DNA of 64,000 bases, from contig NC_045132.1 in the NCBI RefSeq assembly GCF_007655135.1, positions 10,168,001-10,232,000 of the forward strand, given 5' to 3'. The position numbers were made by a program, and so were the translations under genes. Every line of letters starts with the position of its first letter. Position 1 is the first letter of the stretch. The notes under the pieces are model-generated. The model ran no database searches, was not told where the DNA came from, and saw only the letters and a program-made list of their open reading frames with translations. The DNA comes from Punica granatum (Eukaryota > Streptophyta > Magnoliopsida > Myrtales > Lythraceae). This document shows, piece after piece, positions 46,301 through 58,600 of this stretch.

Positions 46301-47090
46301 AATCATCGAGCACAGGGTCCAACACCCTATTCAGTGAGAGCGTGCATTGAATTTCAGTTTTTCGGTGTTTCCCTAAACTCACGGTGAGTTAGAGCGGAAT
46401 AATAACCGAACGCGAGTCGACTGGAATTCGGTCATTTGTAATTTGTATTTATTGTTTTCGAGAGCATTGTAAGGACTTTTATTTTGTATATTCATTCTGT
46501 AAGAATTCCAGTCGGTAAGCGAACGGTCCGAGAGTCAAATTAATCGAATCGGTTTAATGCTTGCCCAAAGGAAAGTAAATCCAAGAATTCGCGGTTCTGG
46601 TTCACGCAGGGATTCAACCTCCATGGTTCGATGAACTGTAACGTAAGATTGTGAACCAACTCCCTGACATACGGGTTTACTTCTCTCTCGGCTTCTCAAC
46701 CGACATCGTTTAGTTCACCGAATCTCCGGTGTCAAAACGTGCGAGCCGAGTGCAACTTAATTCAAGCGGTAAATAATAAAACATGCAAGCCTAGCAAACC
46801 AGAGTACCGAAAGGGCGTGCGGGATATAGGTCCGCACGTAACATGAACCCTCGAACACGGACTTTCCGGTTCCACACAGATCAATGCCTTAACGACAAAC
46901 TAGGTGTTCCATACCCCTAGACCCGAGTAACTTATCCGCCCTCGACCTTCGGGTCGTAAAATGATAAGTGGCGACTCCTTCTCTCTCACGTGTCCGTCAC
47001 GCGTCCCCATGGGAAGGTGGACACTCCTAAGCAACGATCCAAAAGCGCGCAATGCAGGCCCCGACGAGAGTCCACATTCGGGTCCGTACA
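40355..47090 (+). mobile_element. full LTR shared by C and D, with hAT insertion
   Basis: Starts TGTCGGCACCCCATTTTGG after a polypurine tract and ends TCCGTACA before a primer site. Without the hAT element and its duplicated 8 bp it is 5275 bp, the size of the other Ogre LTRs. It has a TATA-like CCCATATATTGTCC at 43430-43443 and a donor-like ACTAG/GTATG (44413/44414). It also has two 15-nt hairpins (46286-46300, 46314-46328) and the 8-bp hairpin with one G/T pair (46816-46838). A roughly 190-bp unit around 44036 and 44226 is duplicated in its middle. Confidence 0.9.
40730..42182. mobile_element. non-autonomous hAT element with 8-bp TSD
   Basis: Ends CATTGTTATCAGAACCGG and CCGGTTCTGATAACACTG are inverted repeats. 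The flanking 8 bp TACAGAAC are identical (40722-40729 and 42183-42190), and the uninterrupted site is visible in element B near 23298. Both sub-terminal regions are full of CCGG/GGTTCG words. No transposase frame is present. The interior has a CT-rich stretch with ACCCTAG words (40990-41210), unlike its surroundings, and an AT-rich tail (41940-42085). Confidence 0.9.
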
Positions 47091-47093
47091 GTT

Positions 47094-47112
47094 TGGCGAC
47101 TCCGCTGGGGAC
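47094..47112 (+). other. primer-binding site of copy D
   Basis: TGGCGACTCCGCTGGGGAC, three bases after the LTR end. It shows that the LTR at 40355-47090 also serves as a 5' LTR. Confidence 0.8.
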
Positions 47113-47860
47113 ATACTTAGTGGGTTCAGGCTCGATCCGTTTTGCTTGCTTGCATGTTTATTTATCACTTTCCGTACATTTATTTTGCGCACATTTACTT
47201 TTCTGCACTCGCATTGCATCATTCTAGTGGATTTAGGTACCACGCTTGAAATCCCACGAGCGGCAATCTAGGAATCTAGGTTAGACAAGGGTTCAAAGTA
47301 GGGGTACGGCGCGCGGTTCGACTGTCGCTTAGGCCTTGAAAAGAATCTCGCTCGATTTCAAGGAATTGACACCTTTGAATCGGGAGCCGCCATCCCTAGT
47401 TAGTGGTTTTTCCAGTAGAACACTGAAACCATGCATAAACAGGGACCGTCATGTTGGACCAAAACAAACCTCATGCCGCCAACCGACCAAAAGTCCAGTC
47501 TTTGAGTCGGCTCGTAGTTTTTCTTTTAGGCGGGCCTTTTGTTGTTCTTCTATAATGAGCGATGTACATTGTGACAGATACAGTTATACTTTACTTTTTT
47601 GCACTGCATGCATGTTTTCAAACAAACTAGGACATTGCATTGATTTATTGCTTAAGTTCCCTTTTTCAAATGAACCATCTTCGTAAATCTGGGAACTTGA
47701 ATCAAATCAATGCAACGACATTAGCTTTTGAAACTTCATACATTGCCTGTATCCGATGTTTGCATTCATACACCTGGTGCTTGAAATATATATGCGATAA
47801 ACACTCACTCGCCTTCGTCATGAAGGCCGCCATCATATAATTCTCGAACATCAGATCCCA
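47113..47860 (+). mobile_element. leader of copy D with ORF1 deleted
   Basis: Colinear with the leader of element B (inverted) up to about 47655. It then passes directly to sequence that in B lies after ORF1 (GTGAATCAAGTTGATGTAAT-like words at 47696-47720). ORF1 is missing. Similarity fades after about 47800 and no gag follows. The right edge is uncertain by about 60 bp. Confidence 0.65.
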
Positions 47861-50800
47861 AAACACAACTTATGCGTAACGAAATAGTTAGTACATTAGT
47901 ATATAGCTACTTGTCAGTGAAATACATACGTTATATGTATCTAATGTCATCGTTATCACCTTCCACTATTTGAATAGCGTCAAATGTCCCAGCTTAAGGA
48001 CTTGACCGAATCAATAAATCGGGTGGTCGCCTGGTCGGGCTTATAGAAATGGTTGATGTGACTTTGTAAAATAGCCACAACCAGTTACGTACTCTTGTGC
48101 GAATCAATAAACTTGAATGGATAAAATTAGTCTTTAGTTGATGTCATTTACAATAACCAACGTATATAATCCACATGTACATTTAGTAAACACAAAGCAT
48201 GTTAGAAACCACGTACTCATCATTGAAATCAGGTATGAGATAGAGCCAGCCCACCATACTCCCCCTAGCTCATCCGGTCACTGTTCTGCTGGGAAGGAAG
48301 GGACCCACTCCCTCGGAGTACCGCTACCCTCACCGTATGCCCTGGGCGTGTGCTCTCGTGGAGAATTTTGTACAAGTGAGTCCGTTCGAGGCTGACCTCG
48401 CCCTTGTGATGGAAATGTGTTCTGATGAGTTTCCCGAACCTGCAAAATAAAGATTTAATCAAATTATTACTATCTCTGTAGGTTTTGCTACAAGTTCTAT
48501 AAAATGCTAATAATTTTTTGTTTTCATTTTTCCCTCCTTAATTGAGAACGAAAAAAATTTGTGTTTCAGTCTTTTGTCCTTTAAAAGTTTACGGGACTGG
48601 TAAAAATTGCCTTTTTCCAGTAACAAGAAACTCTTGGTCCGAATACTTGTCATCAATATGAAACTTGAATTTATTAGAGAAGATGAATTTTTTGATGATT
48701 TAAATAATTATTTTATTTTATTTTCATTTGTAAACATTTGGAAATTAAATTTTCCAAAGTTACGAAATAGTGAGAATCCAAAGCTAATTTCTACCTTGTC
48801 CTCGGTAAGCAGCAAATATACTTTTATTAAACTGCAATGGAGAATCCATTATCTAGATGTATATACTTTTTTTAATTTCACTGACTTTCATTTGGTCGGT
48901 TTATTTATGTATATACCAAGTTTAGCTCTATATATTGCCTTGACATAGATTTGGGGCAATTTTCAAAAAAGAAAAATAATAGGTACTTTGCTTACTTTCG
49001 CGTTTATAATGAAAGTTACTATAAATTAAAGCACGGAATTTCACATTTGTATTATTTATGGCCATTTTTTTCCCTTAAATTTTTTGTATTTCGAATGTTT
49101 TTCATTGTAATTTTTTGCACTAATGGTCTTATCTAAAGTATGTCTCATATATATTAGTCAATTATTGCTATATTTAATACATATATTTTAGTTAGTGCCT
49201 CTTTTTATAATTCTTTAGCTCAATGTTCAGTCCCAAGTGAATAAATAAGAAAAATTAAATGTATCGTCGAAGAAAGAAAAGTTCATACTGATTTTATATT
49301 AAAAGTTTTGTAAATAAATAATAGATAAAATACATTGTAGAAGGAAGACAAGTGAAGTAAATAGTATTAGAAAAAAAAAAAAGTACAAACAATATGAGTG
49401 GAGCTATAAAATTACTCAAAGGTATTTTAAAAAAATTCAAATGAAAAAAGTATTACTTTTACAATAAAATTATCAGATATATAATAAACACCGTGAATGT
49501 TAATAGATGACATAAGTGAACGGTGATTCAGGTGGTAACATGCGCAGAAGGCTTGGGATCAAAACTCCACAGGCGCGAAGTGGAGCTGGGCTCACAGTGC
49601 GCTCGCGCGCTGGTGGTGGGCTCACAGGGGCCATGCTTCTTGTGGGGTTGGGGCCTCCATTGGATTGGGCTTAGGCCGCAGGCCGTTTCTTTCTTTTTCT
49701 TAATTTTATTTTTCCTCAAAATAGAAAAAGGAAATACCGAGGAAGCGTTCCCTTGGTAATACTAATGGAATATACTGTCAGTAAGGCCTAGGCTTACCTA
49801 GGCCCATTTTACCGAGTGATGTCATTCCCTCATTAATCCTGATTTTTCGAGGGATTATCGATGTATTACCGGGGAAAGTTTCTTTGGTAAAACTGCCCTA
49901 ATTAGCAAGTCTTATATAGAGGTTTTTAGGTTCACTAAGCAACTTGGATAAGTTAGATTAGTCCGTGGCATGGGACTAGAAAGAATCACCATTACACCGT
50001 TTTAATTGACCTGTGAGTCACTTAAATCTTTATAAGGTCACGAGACTAATCACCTAGGGATTATTCGCTTGACTTGGTCTTTGAACCAAAAATCCAGGTT
50101 CAGTAGTATTGTTACAACATCAACGCCCGCAAGCAAGGACGTTGCCCGAAATTGATACCCTTCTAGTCTTCTAACTCACTAACACTTTTTACTTGTTATG
50201 TCCAATTGTTTTACCTGAGGTCTAGGGTCATATTCAAGTATATATACCTATATACAAGTCGAAATATACAAATTACATCGTTTTGCACGTCACATACGTG
50301 CCCATACATCCACTTTACATGTAGATACATTCCATCACATAATCCATACATTCATCACATTCAACCATTCATTTATTTATTTATTCATTCATGGGCCTCC
50401 AATGGGCCTTGTTGGGCCTCCAATGGGCCACACATGTACAAGTGGGCCAAGTGGACTATAAGTGGCCTAGAGCCCGAAAAGATAGAAGATGGGTCTAGGG
50501 ACCCTGGCTTAGGAAAATCTATCCATTATTATCCTAAGTCTACACCTTTTATTCTCATTTTTTTTTATCCTTTTCCAATTTTATTTCAAAATCGTATTTA
50601 TATGATTATCCGACTTAGATCTCATAACTAGGGAAAAAAAAAAACCTAACCCTCAAGATCCGAAGACCTTCACATTTATTTCTAAGACTCTTTAAGAGGA
50701 TTTATTACCCTTAATCCCATGAGTTAGTATTCACTTTACATGATTATCCCATTTTATTCTTAATTACTCAATATTTACACAGGCCATTTATTCATTTAAT

Positions 50801-50976
50801 CCCATGAATAGGTGAAATGAGGGACTTTAGCTGCTTAAGTTGACACCCAACCCTAATGGTCCTACCCTCGAGACCACTTGGGTCTTCCAATTGATCCAAA
50901 TACACCTACTTAGTGGTTGGTTAATCCCAATACCCATGAATTGTAGCCTAGTGTACATGATTTATCAAATTGACAC
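47861..50976. other. AT-rich stretch without recognised gene
   Basis: No long open frame and no recognisable domain. It contains a GC-richer island at 48250-48455 with splice-like edges and a SINE-like segment at about 49518-49745, both listed as findings. There is also a short duplication of TGGGCCTCCAATGGGCC at 50393-50430. Otherwise poly-A/T-rich, probably decayed intergenic DNA. Confidence 0.6.
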
Positions 50977-52122
50977 TTCTTCTTTTTTTTGGTAAGAAAG
51001 AAGATGCATTAGAAATTAATCATCCATGCGCATAGCGCTTACAGATCTTGGGGACAAAAGCCCCATAAAGTCTCTAAATAAAAGCTCCCTGATAGACAGA
51101 GGGGGTTGAGTAAAACTGACAAAGGTATTCAAGGATTCAACTCCTAGGTTAGCGAGATGATCAGCACAACGATTAGCTTCCCTATAAGTATGCATTGGGA
51201 TGATGACTTCAAAATGCTGGCATAGGGTCCTGCAATCATTGATCAAATTTGTTAGAACCATATTGGAGGAGTTCCCCCATACCCAACCGAGGACCAGTTT
51301 TGCATCAAGTTCAACAACTAAACGATCAATGCCACAGTCTTGAGCAATTAGCAATCCTTGTCTAAGTGCTTTTAGTTCTGCAATGGGACTTGTAGTACGC
51401 CCAAGGTTCATAGCAAATCCGGCAACCCATCGTCCGAGGGAGTCTCGGATGAGGCCCCCCGCTCCAGCTAAACCAGGGTTGCCTTTCGAACACCCGTCCG
51501 AGTTGAGTTTGTAGAAGCCATCCGGGGGCGGTTCCCAACGAACTTGAATGGTCGAGCTGACTTTTGGACGAGGTTTGTTTTGAGTAGCGTAGAACTCAGC
51601 AGCCAAATGAATGGTATGCTCAATCAAATTACTATGTAGGGTCTTCGAAGAAAAGAGGAGAGCGTTCCTATTTTTCCAAAGGTGCCAGATAGCAAAGGAG
51701 AAGAGCACACACCAAGGGATGCTGAGGTGAGATGCATGGGTAGAGGAGAGGTTTAATTGAATCCAGTCATGGATAGGTTCTGTTAATGAGGCACCTGTAC
51801 CTGCTGGAGGCTGAAGATGTTGCCAAAAGGAGCGGGCCTGGGAGCAGCCCCGAAGGATGTGGTCTGTAGTCTCTAATTCAGCAGGGCAGTAGGAACAATA
51901 TGGTGAAACAGATAGACCCCTTTGGGCAAGGAGGCTAGCCGTGGGGAGCCTATTGATGGTGCAAAGCCAAATGAAGTAAAGGATGCGAGGGAGAGTAGGG
52001 CATTTCCATAGCCAATCCCAGTTAGCTTCCGAGTGGTTATGGTGATCGAAATGAAGAAGATAGGCAGATTTGGTGGTGAAATTGCCATCTTGGGTGAGCC
52101 CCCAGATAATGGAGTCTGGAAC
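50977..52122 (-). mobile_element. LINE (L1 type), 3' part with poly-A tail
   Basis: On the minus strand this continues the LINE at 61490-64000. It ends in an A-rich tail (plus strand TTCTTCTTTTTTTT at 50977-50990). The intervening Copia element sits between a segment readable as FKRDDV and one readable as PDSIIWGLTQDG. Confidence 0.88.
51016..52122 (-). pseudogene. LINE ORF2 C-terminus: zf-RVT and RNase H
   Basis: Readable on the minus strand: DSIIWGLTQDGNFTTKSAY, a Cys/His-rich zf-RVT-type segment (CSYCPAELETTDHIL), then an RNase H. The RNase H has KLNSDGCSKGNPGLAGAGG, ELKALRQGL, VVELDAKLV and NRCADHLANLG. The uninterrupted frame at 51016-51708 (230 codons) covers the RNase H. Plant L1 elements often carry this C-terminal RNase H. 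The frame ends SAMRMDD. It is separated from its RT by the Copia insertion, so it is non-functional. Confidence 0.88.
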
Positions 52123-53992
52123 TGTTAGTGATATGCCCTAGAGCTTGATTTATGTATTTTATCGCAACAAAGTTTATTCTATTATTCGTATATTGTCTAT
52201 GTTTATTAGAATAAAGTCCTTAAGATATTTTGAATGCTTCATTCTTAAGAGTTAAGAATATGAGTGACGAAGTAATTCGGTCAGAATATCTTTAAACTGT
52301 TCACGATCGTAGAAGACTTAACTGGACATTATTTCTCCAGATAGATCGTCACTTCTATCTGTTTCCATGATTAGTATACAGATACTAATGAAGATGGAGT
52401 AGTGAGTCTCATACTATTTGATAACTGTTATCATGACAGATATGTGGATACTTATATGATAAGTAGTCGAACGTGACGTGCAGATAACATTCATACGGTA
52501 ATTTACTAATGTCAATGAATGTTGTTTGGATCGTATTAGTGCATATAGTCCTTAGACCTGAGATGGAACGCTATCTCAAGTATAGGTAATTAGGATTTGC
52601 TACTGCTAATGTATTTGTGCTTAGCGTGAGTATTCGGCAGATAGTGGTCCTAGTTAGTTATACTTGGAGTTAGGTGTCTGATCAAGACGGGATTCACTAA
52701 CCTGAGTAAACAGGGAAAATGTCCTATGGATATGAGTTTTATTCTGGATTGAGAAATCCTCGGCCGGGGTAGATAGACTTGAATAGAAAGGAGTTTTTGT
52801 TCAAGTGTTACGAATCTAAGAATGAAATTAGAGAGTCCATATGATTGGCTATAGAGTTTGGCATTTACCGTAACTCTAGCTAGATCGGGATCTTGTAGTG
52901 AAAGGATTCAGTGCATGGTATATACGATCAGAGGTTCATTAGAATGTTTCAATTATACATTCGTCATCATTTGGATTGTCACGATATGCTGCTCAGTGTC
53001 ACTCGTGAACTTTGGGAACCAATGGCATTTTGGGAATTATGCTTTTGGTTACAGAAAGAGTTTCTGGTAGTATCAAATGAGTTGATACTATAATCCCATT
53101 GCCATTTGATGATGAACCTAGTTAGTCACACACATTGAGCGTGTCTAAACCGAGAAAAGAATTAATTCTAATTAAGGAAGTTAATTAGAAATTAATTATC
53201 GAACGAGGTTTGCAATGTGGTTGCAAGGGTGCTAGCACATCCTGAAACCGAGTTCAATATCAAGGATAAATCTAATTAAGGAAATACGATAGTTTCCTTA
53301 TTTGAAGAGTTTCTGTAAATAGATCGTCTATTGATGGAAACTCGTGTCAAGAACTTATTTAATCTTTCTTTCTAACTATAAGGGTAAGCCATTGGATGAC
53401 TTAAATTGTGAGGAATCATTTTGATTTATTAATTAATTTGGATTAATTAATAATTGCATTTTAGTCCCTAGGGTAATAATATATATAGATCTGTTCTTAC
53501 GGTTAACCTAAGAGGTTAATTAATCGAAAACCCTAATATTAGAAAGAGAGTAAGAGGAGAGACGGCTGCACAGTTGCTGCAGTGAATTCCAAGGCTGATC
53601 AGAATTATTCTCGGCTCTAATTCGGTGTTTCGGTATTGTCCTTGACGTCCTTGAAGAGATCCTTGCATTCCGTGACGATTCCGTTTGAGATCAGTGACCT
53701 AGATCGGAGTGTACGGGTCGAGAAGAGTCTAATCTCGGTGGAGACGTGCTCGTGTGGACGAGCTAGAGGCCGGACACTTGGACGGCTAATTTGATCGACT
53801 CGAATCAATAAGGTTAGTGAAAAATTCGTAACTTTTCTTATGGATTCATTGTGTGATGTTATCTATTCGTTTAGAAGGTGATTCTTATGTCAAGATGTGA
53901 TCTTGAAGTTTTTGATTAAACGAGCACGCGACAAAAATTTGATTTTTACCGTAATTAAACTTTCCGCCGCGCACGTGCTCGGTTTTCCAACA
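52123..53992 (+). mobile_element. 5' LTR of Copia element
   Basis: Begins TGTTAGTGATATGCCC, ends GGTTTTCCAACA. Nearly identical to 59635-61489 except for a 29-bp segment near 52575-52604 missing from the 3' LTR and a replaced stretch near 52160. TATATATA at 53480-53487 is a likely TATA box; the 3' LTR has it at 60977-60984. Confidence 0.92.
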
Positions 53993-53993
53993 G

Positions 53994-54008
53994 TGGTATC
54001 AGAGCCTC
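53994..54008 (+). other. primer-binding site, initiator Met tRNA
   Basis: TGGTATCAGAGCCTC one base after the 5' LTR; TGGTATCAGAGC is the standard plant tRNA-iMet match for Copia elements. Confidence 0.92.
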
Positions 54009-55633
54009 CCTTCTATACGATTAGATACATGTTTTGTGCCAAGTTTTGGTGATAGATTGTGATTTATTGTAGTGTTTGATAAATCGATATCGAATTGGGC
54101 ACGAGAAATTATTTCTCGTGAATGGCCCTAGACAATACAATTGGATTGATTGTCTCGGCTAAGCACAGCCACTGCTCAGTAGTTGAGGACAGTCCTCAAG
54201 CAGAATTTATAGAAATTTGGTGTTGGCTATTTTTCGGCAAATTGTTCGATGCACGGGGGCCACTGGATGATAAAAAAAAAATTGCATGGAGGATGCTGCT
54301 GTCCACTTCTAATTGTTTTTGGGAATGAAGAAAGTCTTCAGATAGAATTGGAATGATATGGACGGATCAGTGGCCGCTGGACAGAACAGACTAGCCGCTG
54401 TTCGCTATTGGACTGGGCTGTTTTTTCAGCCGCTGAATGCTGCCCTAGGTTGCCGCTGGACTGCCTGGTCACGGACTAGGTAGTTCGTGGCAGTTTGTGG
54501 CCGGGCTGCATGCTAGTCATGGCTGTAAGGGCTGAGGTGTGGCGGTTCGTTCCGAGTCCGTAACAATAGTATAACGAGCAATTTTCGATATTTTGGAAAT
54601 TAGATTTCTGGAACAATTAATTACCAAAATTGTTTTCGTAAAATTTGATTTTATGGAAATTGGATATTTGATATCCTATTCTAATGAGATTAGAAATTTG
54701 ATATTTGATATCAAAAAGGAATTTTGAAGATACACTAGATATATGATATATTGTATATTTTTCAAAATTGGAAATTTCCTAATATGTGATATTTGGATAT
54801 TTTGTAAAGAGTTACAAAATTGGCATGAAATTTATTTCCTTTTATGCTATTAGTTTCCTTTTATAAATTTCGAGCATGGTGTGTGATTATAGACTTTAGA
54901 AAATTTTGCTTAATTCTTGTGGCTCTAGGATTAGGCTAATAGTAAGTCCATGATCATGTTTTTATCGATTCCGAGTACATATTTATGCATGTGATGTGTG
55001 AATACGGATAATATGCAAAGTGAAACCGAATAGTAATTAGGTCACCTTAAAGAAAATCTTCCAAATTAAAATATTAAGTCGAGAATGGCATGAGGTTGCG
55101 AACCTCTGTCATGGCTCTCCACCAAAGCATTCTCCAGAGAGTTTTAATTTGTTTCGTTGTTGGTCGTGGACACACGGGGGCACGAGACAGAATAAGAGAT
55201 CTTTTTGCATGAATGTTAAAACATGTGATGTTTTAGATTGTCAGTTGCCAATAACGGCAGGCACCTGAGGTAGCTGATATCTAGGGTTTGGTGGGTTAGA
55301 CTTAACTATGTATGATGGACTAATAACGGCAGGCACCTGAGGTCCAAAGTACTAGGAGCCGAATTGATTGAGCAGTACATAGAGATGTACTGAACAAGGA
55401 GTTGTTCACTTGTAGAATGCTTGTTTTCAATAATGGCAGGTACCTGAGGGAATTAGTATTCTATGAGAATTCAATCACCCGCTAGGAATTTTTCCCGATT
55501 AGGATTCCCGTTGCCTATTTTGGAAGTGTAGGATTCGAAAAGATAGTAGGAGACCATTTTGATTGAAAGTCCATGGTCATTATGGTTATATATACATAAA
55601 TTCATTAATTTAATCTTGTTATTTTCTGCAGTC
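54009..55633 (+). other. leader of Copia element
   Basis: Non-coding 1.6 kb before gag. It contains three copies of ATAACGGCAGGCACCTGAGG-like words at 55251, 55323 and 55430. TTATTTTCTGCAG just before the gag ATG (55634) looks like a 3' splice site, but I found no matching donor to argue for an intron. Confidence 0.7.
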
Positions 55634-58600
55634 ATGATAAGTATGAAATTTATGAATCCTCTCTCGTGCATACTGAATGATAATAGGCTCACTGAGCCTA
55701 ACTTTTCGGACTGGCTCCGTAACCTGAACATTGTCCTAAACATGGAGGCTCTGGGATATATCCTGGAGACTCAGGAGATTGAACTCCCTGGCGGGGATGC
55801 TACGAGTGATCAGCAGGACGCATATGATCAGTGGTCTGTTGATGACACGAAGGTCCGCTGCTATATGCTTGCTTCCATGAGCAATGAGTTGCAGAAGCAG
55901 CATGAGAACATGAAGAGTTCTCGTGAGATCTTGAAGAATCTCAGGGAGCTATATGGGGAGAATAGCAGGACCGCACGATATGAGATATCGAAGGAATTGT
56001 TCCGTGCGAGAATGCAGGAGGGAACTGAAGTCGCAGCTCATGTGCAGAAGATGATCAGGCTGATTCAACAGCTTGAGAAGCTTGAGTTTCAGATGGACAA
56101 AGAACTCCATGTGGATTTAGTTCTTCAGTCTCTCCCATATTCTTTCTCAGGGTTCATTGTGAACTTTCACATGAACAAGTTATCATATTCGTTGTCTGAG
56201 CTGCTGAACATGTTGGTCACTGCACAGAATGCTATGAATAACAAAAGGAAGGATAAGGAAATCATTGTTGTGGCTGGTACTTCTTCCAGTAAGACTGGGA
56301 AGAAGAATAAGAAGTCCAAGAAAGGCTCTGTTCCTCAGCAGTCAGCAGGGGTGTCCAAGAATAAGGGCAAGGCAAAGGTTGTTGCGGATAAGGGAACTTG
56401 TTTCCACTGCGGCAAGGATGGACATTGGAAGAGGAACTGTCAGCAGTACCTCGCCTCATTGAAGGCAAATAAGGGAAAGAAACCTTTAGAAGGTATGTCT
56501 ATCTCTTGTTATGTTAGTTCCAATGGTTCATATAGCTCATCTACAGCTTGGGTTCTTGATACTGGTTCAAGCTCACACGTTTGTACCTCTATGCAGGGGC
56601 TAGCAAGCAGTAGGGTCCTTGGAAGGAATGAAGTCTGCTTAAAGATCGGCAATGGAGCAAGTGTTGCGGCCAAAGCTATGGGGTCGACTTCATTACATCT
56701 GGATGGACATGTTTTATTTCTAGATCGTGTTTTAGTTTTACCAAATGCCTATCGGAACATTATTTCTGTTTCTAGTTTGACTAGGAGTGGATACTTGTTT
56801 GATTTCAGACATGATGTTTGCAACATTTATTATGGTAATAAAGTTATTGGCGTTGGTTATTTACACGATGGCCTTTATTATCTTAGAGCTAGAAATGAAA
56901 CGATTCCGAACACGATTGAGATCAACACCGTATCCGAATCTATTCCAAGTCTAAAGCAACTTTGGCACCTTAGACTAGGGCATGTTGCAGATGATAGGAT
57001 AAGTAAGTTGGAGAAGATGGGACTTATAGTTCCATTGGGTTCTGAACCCAATTCAACTTGCGAGTCTTGTCTTAAAGGCAAGATGACTAGGACTCCATTT
57101 GTGGGACAAATGGAGAGGGCTAAGGAAGTTTTGGAACTCATACATACTGATGTGTGTGGTCCATTTAGCGAAGTGGCTAGGGGTGGATATTTCTACTTCA
57201 TCACCTTTACCGATGATTATTCTCGTTTTGGGTATGTTTATCTTATGAAGTATAAACACGAATCCTTTGAAAAGTTCAAGGAATTCAAAGCTGAAGTAGA
57301 AAAACAGAAAGGGAAGAGCATCAAGACTCTTTGATCAGATCGAGGAGGAGAGTACATGAGTACTGAGTTTGGTGATTTCCTGAAGGAACACGGTATTGTT
57401 TCTCAATTCACTCCACCAGAAACACCACAATTGAATGGAGTTTCTGAAAGGAGGAACCGTACCCTGTTGGACATGGTTCGGTCGATGATGAGCTAAACAG
57501 ATCTCCCCATTTCGATGTGGGGATATGCGTTGCAAACCGCGTGTTACTTGCTTAACAGAATTCCAAGCAAGTCGTTCTCTACCACTCCATATGAGATATG
57601 GAATGGTAGGACACCTAGTCTTAAGCACGTTAAGATTTGGGGTTGTCCTGCATTCATTAAGAAGCAGAAGACCGATAAGTTGGAAACCCGGTCCGAGAAA
57701 GGCAGGTTTGTTGGTTATCCAAGTGAAAGCCTTGAATACTATTTTTATTTCCCTACTGAGCAAAGGGTTGTTATTAGTAGAGATACGATCTTTTTGGAGA
57801 AACAGTTTGTCCAGGAAGGTGGCATGGGAAGGCATATAGTACTTGATGAGGCGTCATCAGTACCACAAACCAATCAGATGCCCATTTCGATGGACATTGA
57901 TAAACCAGTTGAGACATCTATTCAGATTGAGAATGTCACAGAACCTCGAAGATCTGGTAGGGTAACTCATACTCCCGCGAGATACCTTAATCTCCATGAG
58001 AACGTACAAGAGTTGTTCGTTCATGGAGATAATGATCATAGGGATGATCCTACCACTTATGAGGAAGCTATATCAGATATAGATTCTTCTAAATGGCTAG
58101 AGGCCATGAAGTCCGAGATGGACTCCATGAGCAAGAACCAAGTCTGGGATCTTGTTGATCCTCCTAAAGGTATAGTACCTATAGGGAACAAATGGATTTT
58201 CAAGAGGAAGATTGGTGCTGATGGAAAGGTAGAGACCTATAAAGCTAGGCTAGTGGCGAAGGGTTATCGCCAGAAGCAGGGAGTCGACTATGAGGAGACT
58301 TTCTCGCCTGTAGCCATGCTGAAGTCCATTAGGATAATGCTAGCCGTTGCTGCGCACTATGATTATGAGGTTTGGCAGATGGATGTCAAGACCGCCTTCC
58401 TCAACGGATACATTGAGGAAGACATATTCATGGACCAACCCAAGGGTTTTGAATCCAAGGATAAGTCCAAGGTGTGCAAGCTTAAGAGATCCATTTATGG
58501 TCTTAAGCAGGCTTCGAGGAGCTGGAATCGACGTTTTGATGAGGCCGTAAAGTCCTTTGGCTTCATCAAGAATGAAGATGAACCATGTGTGTATAAGAAG

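Noticed and set aside
47861..50976. Host gene between the Ogre array and the LINE
   Set aside because: Only short AT-rich frames without domains, start context or consistent splice structure.
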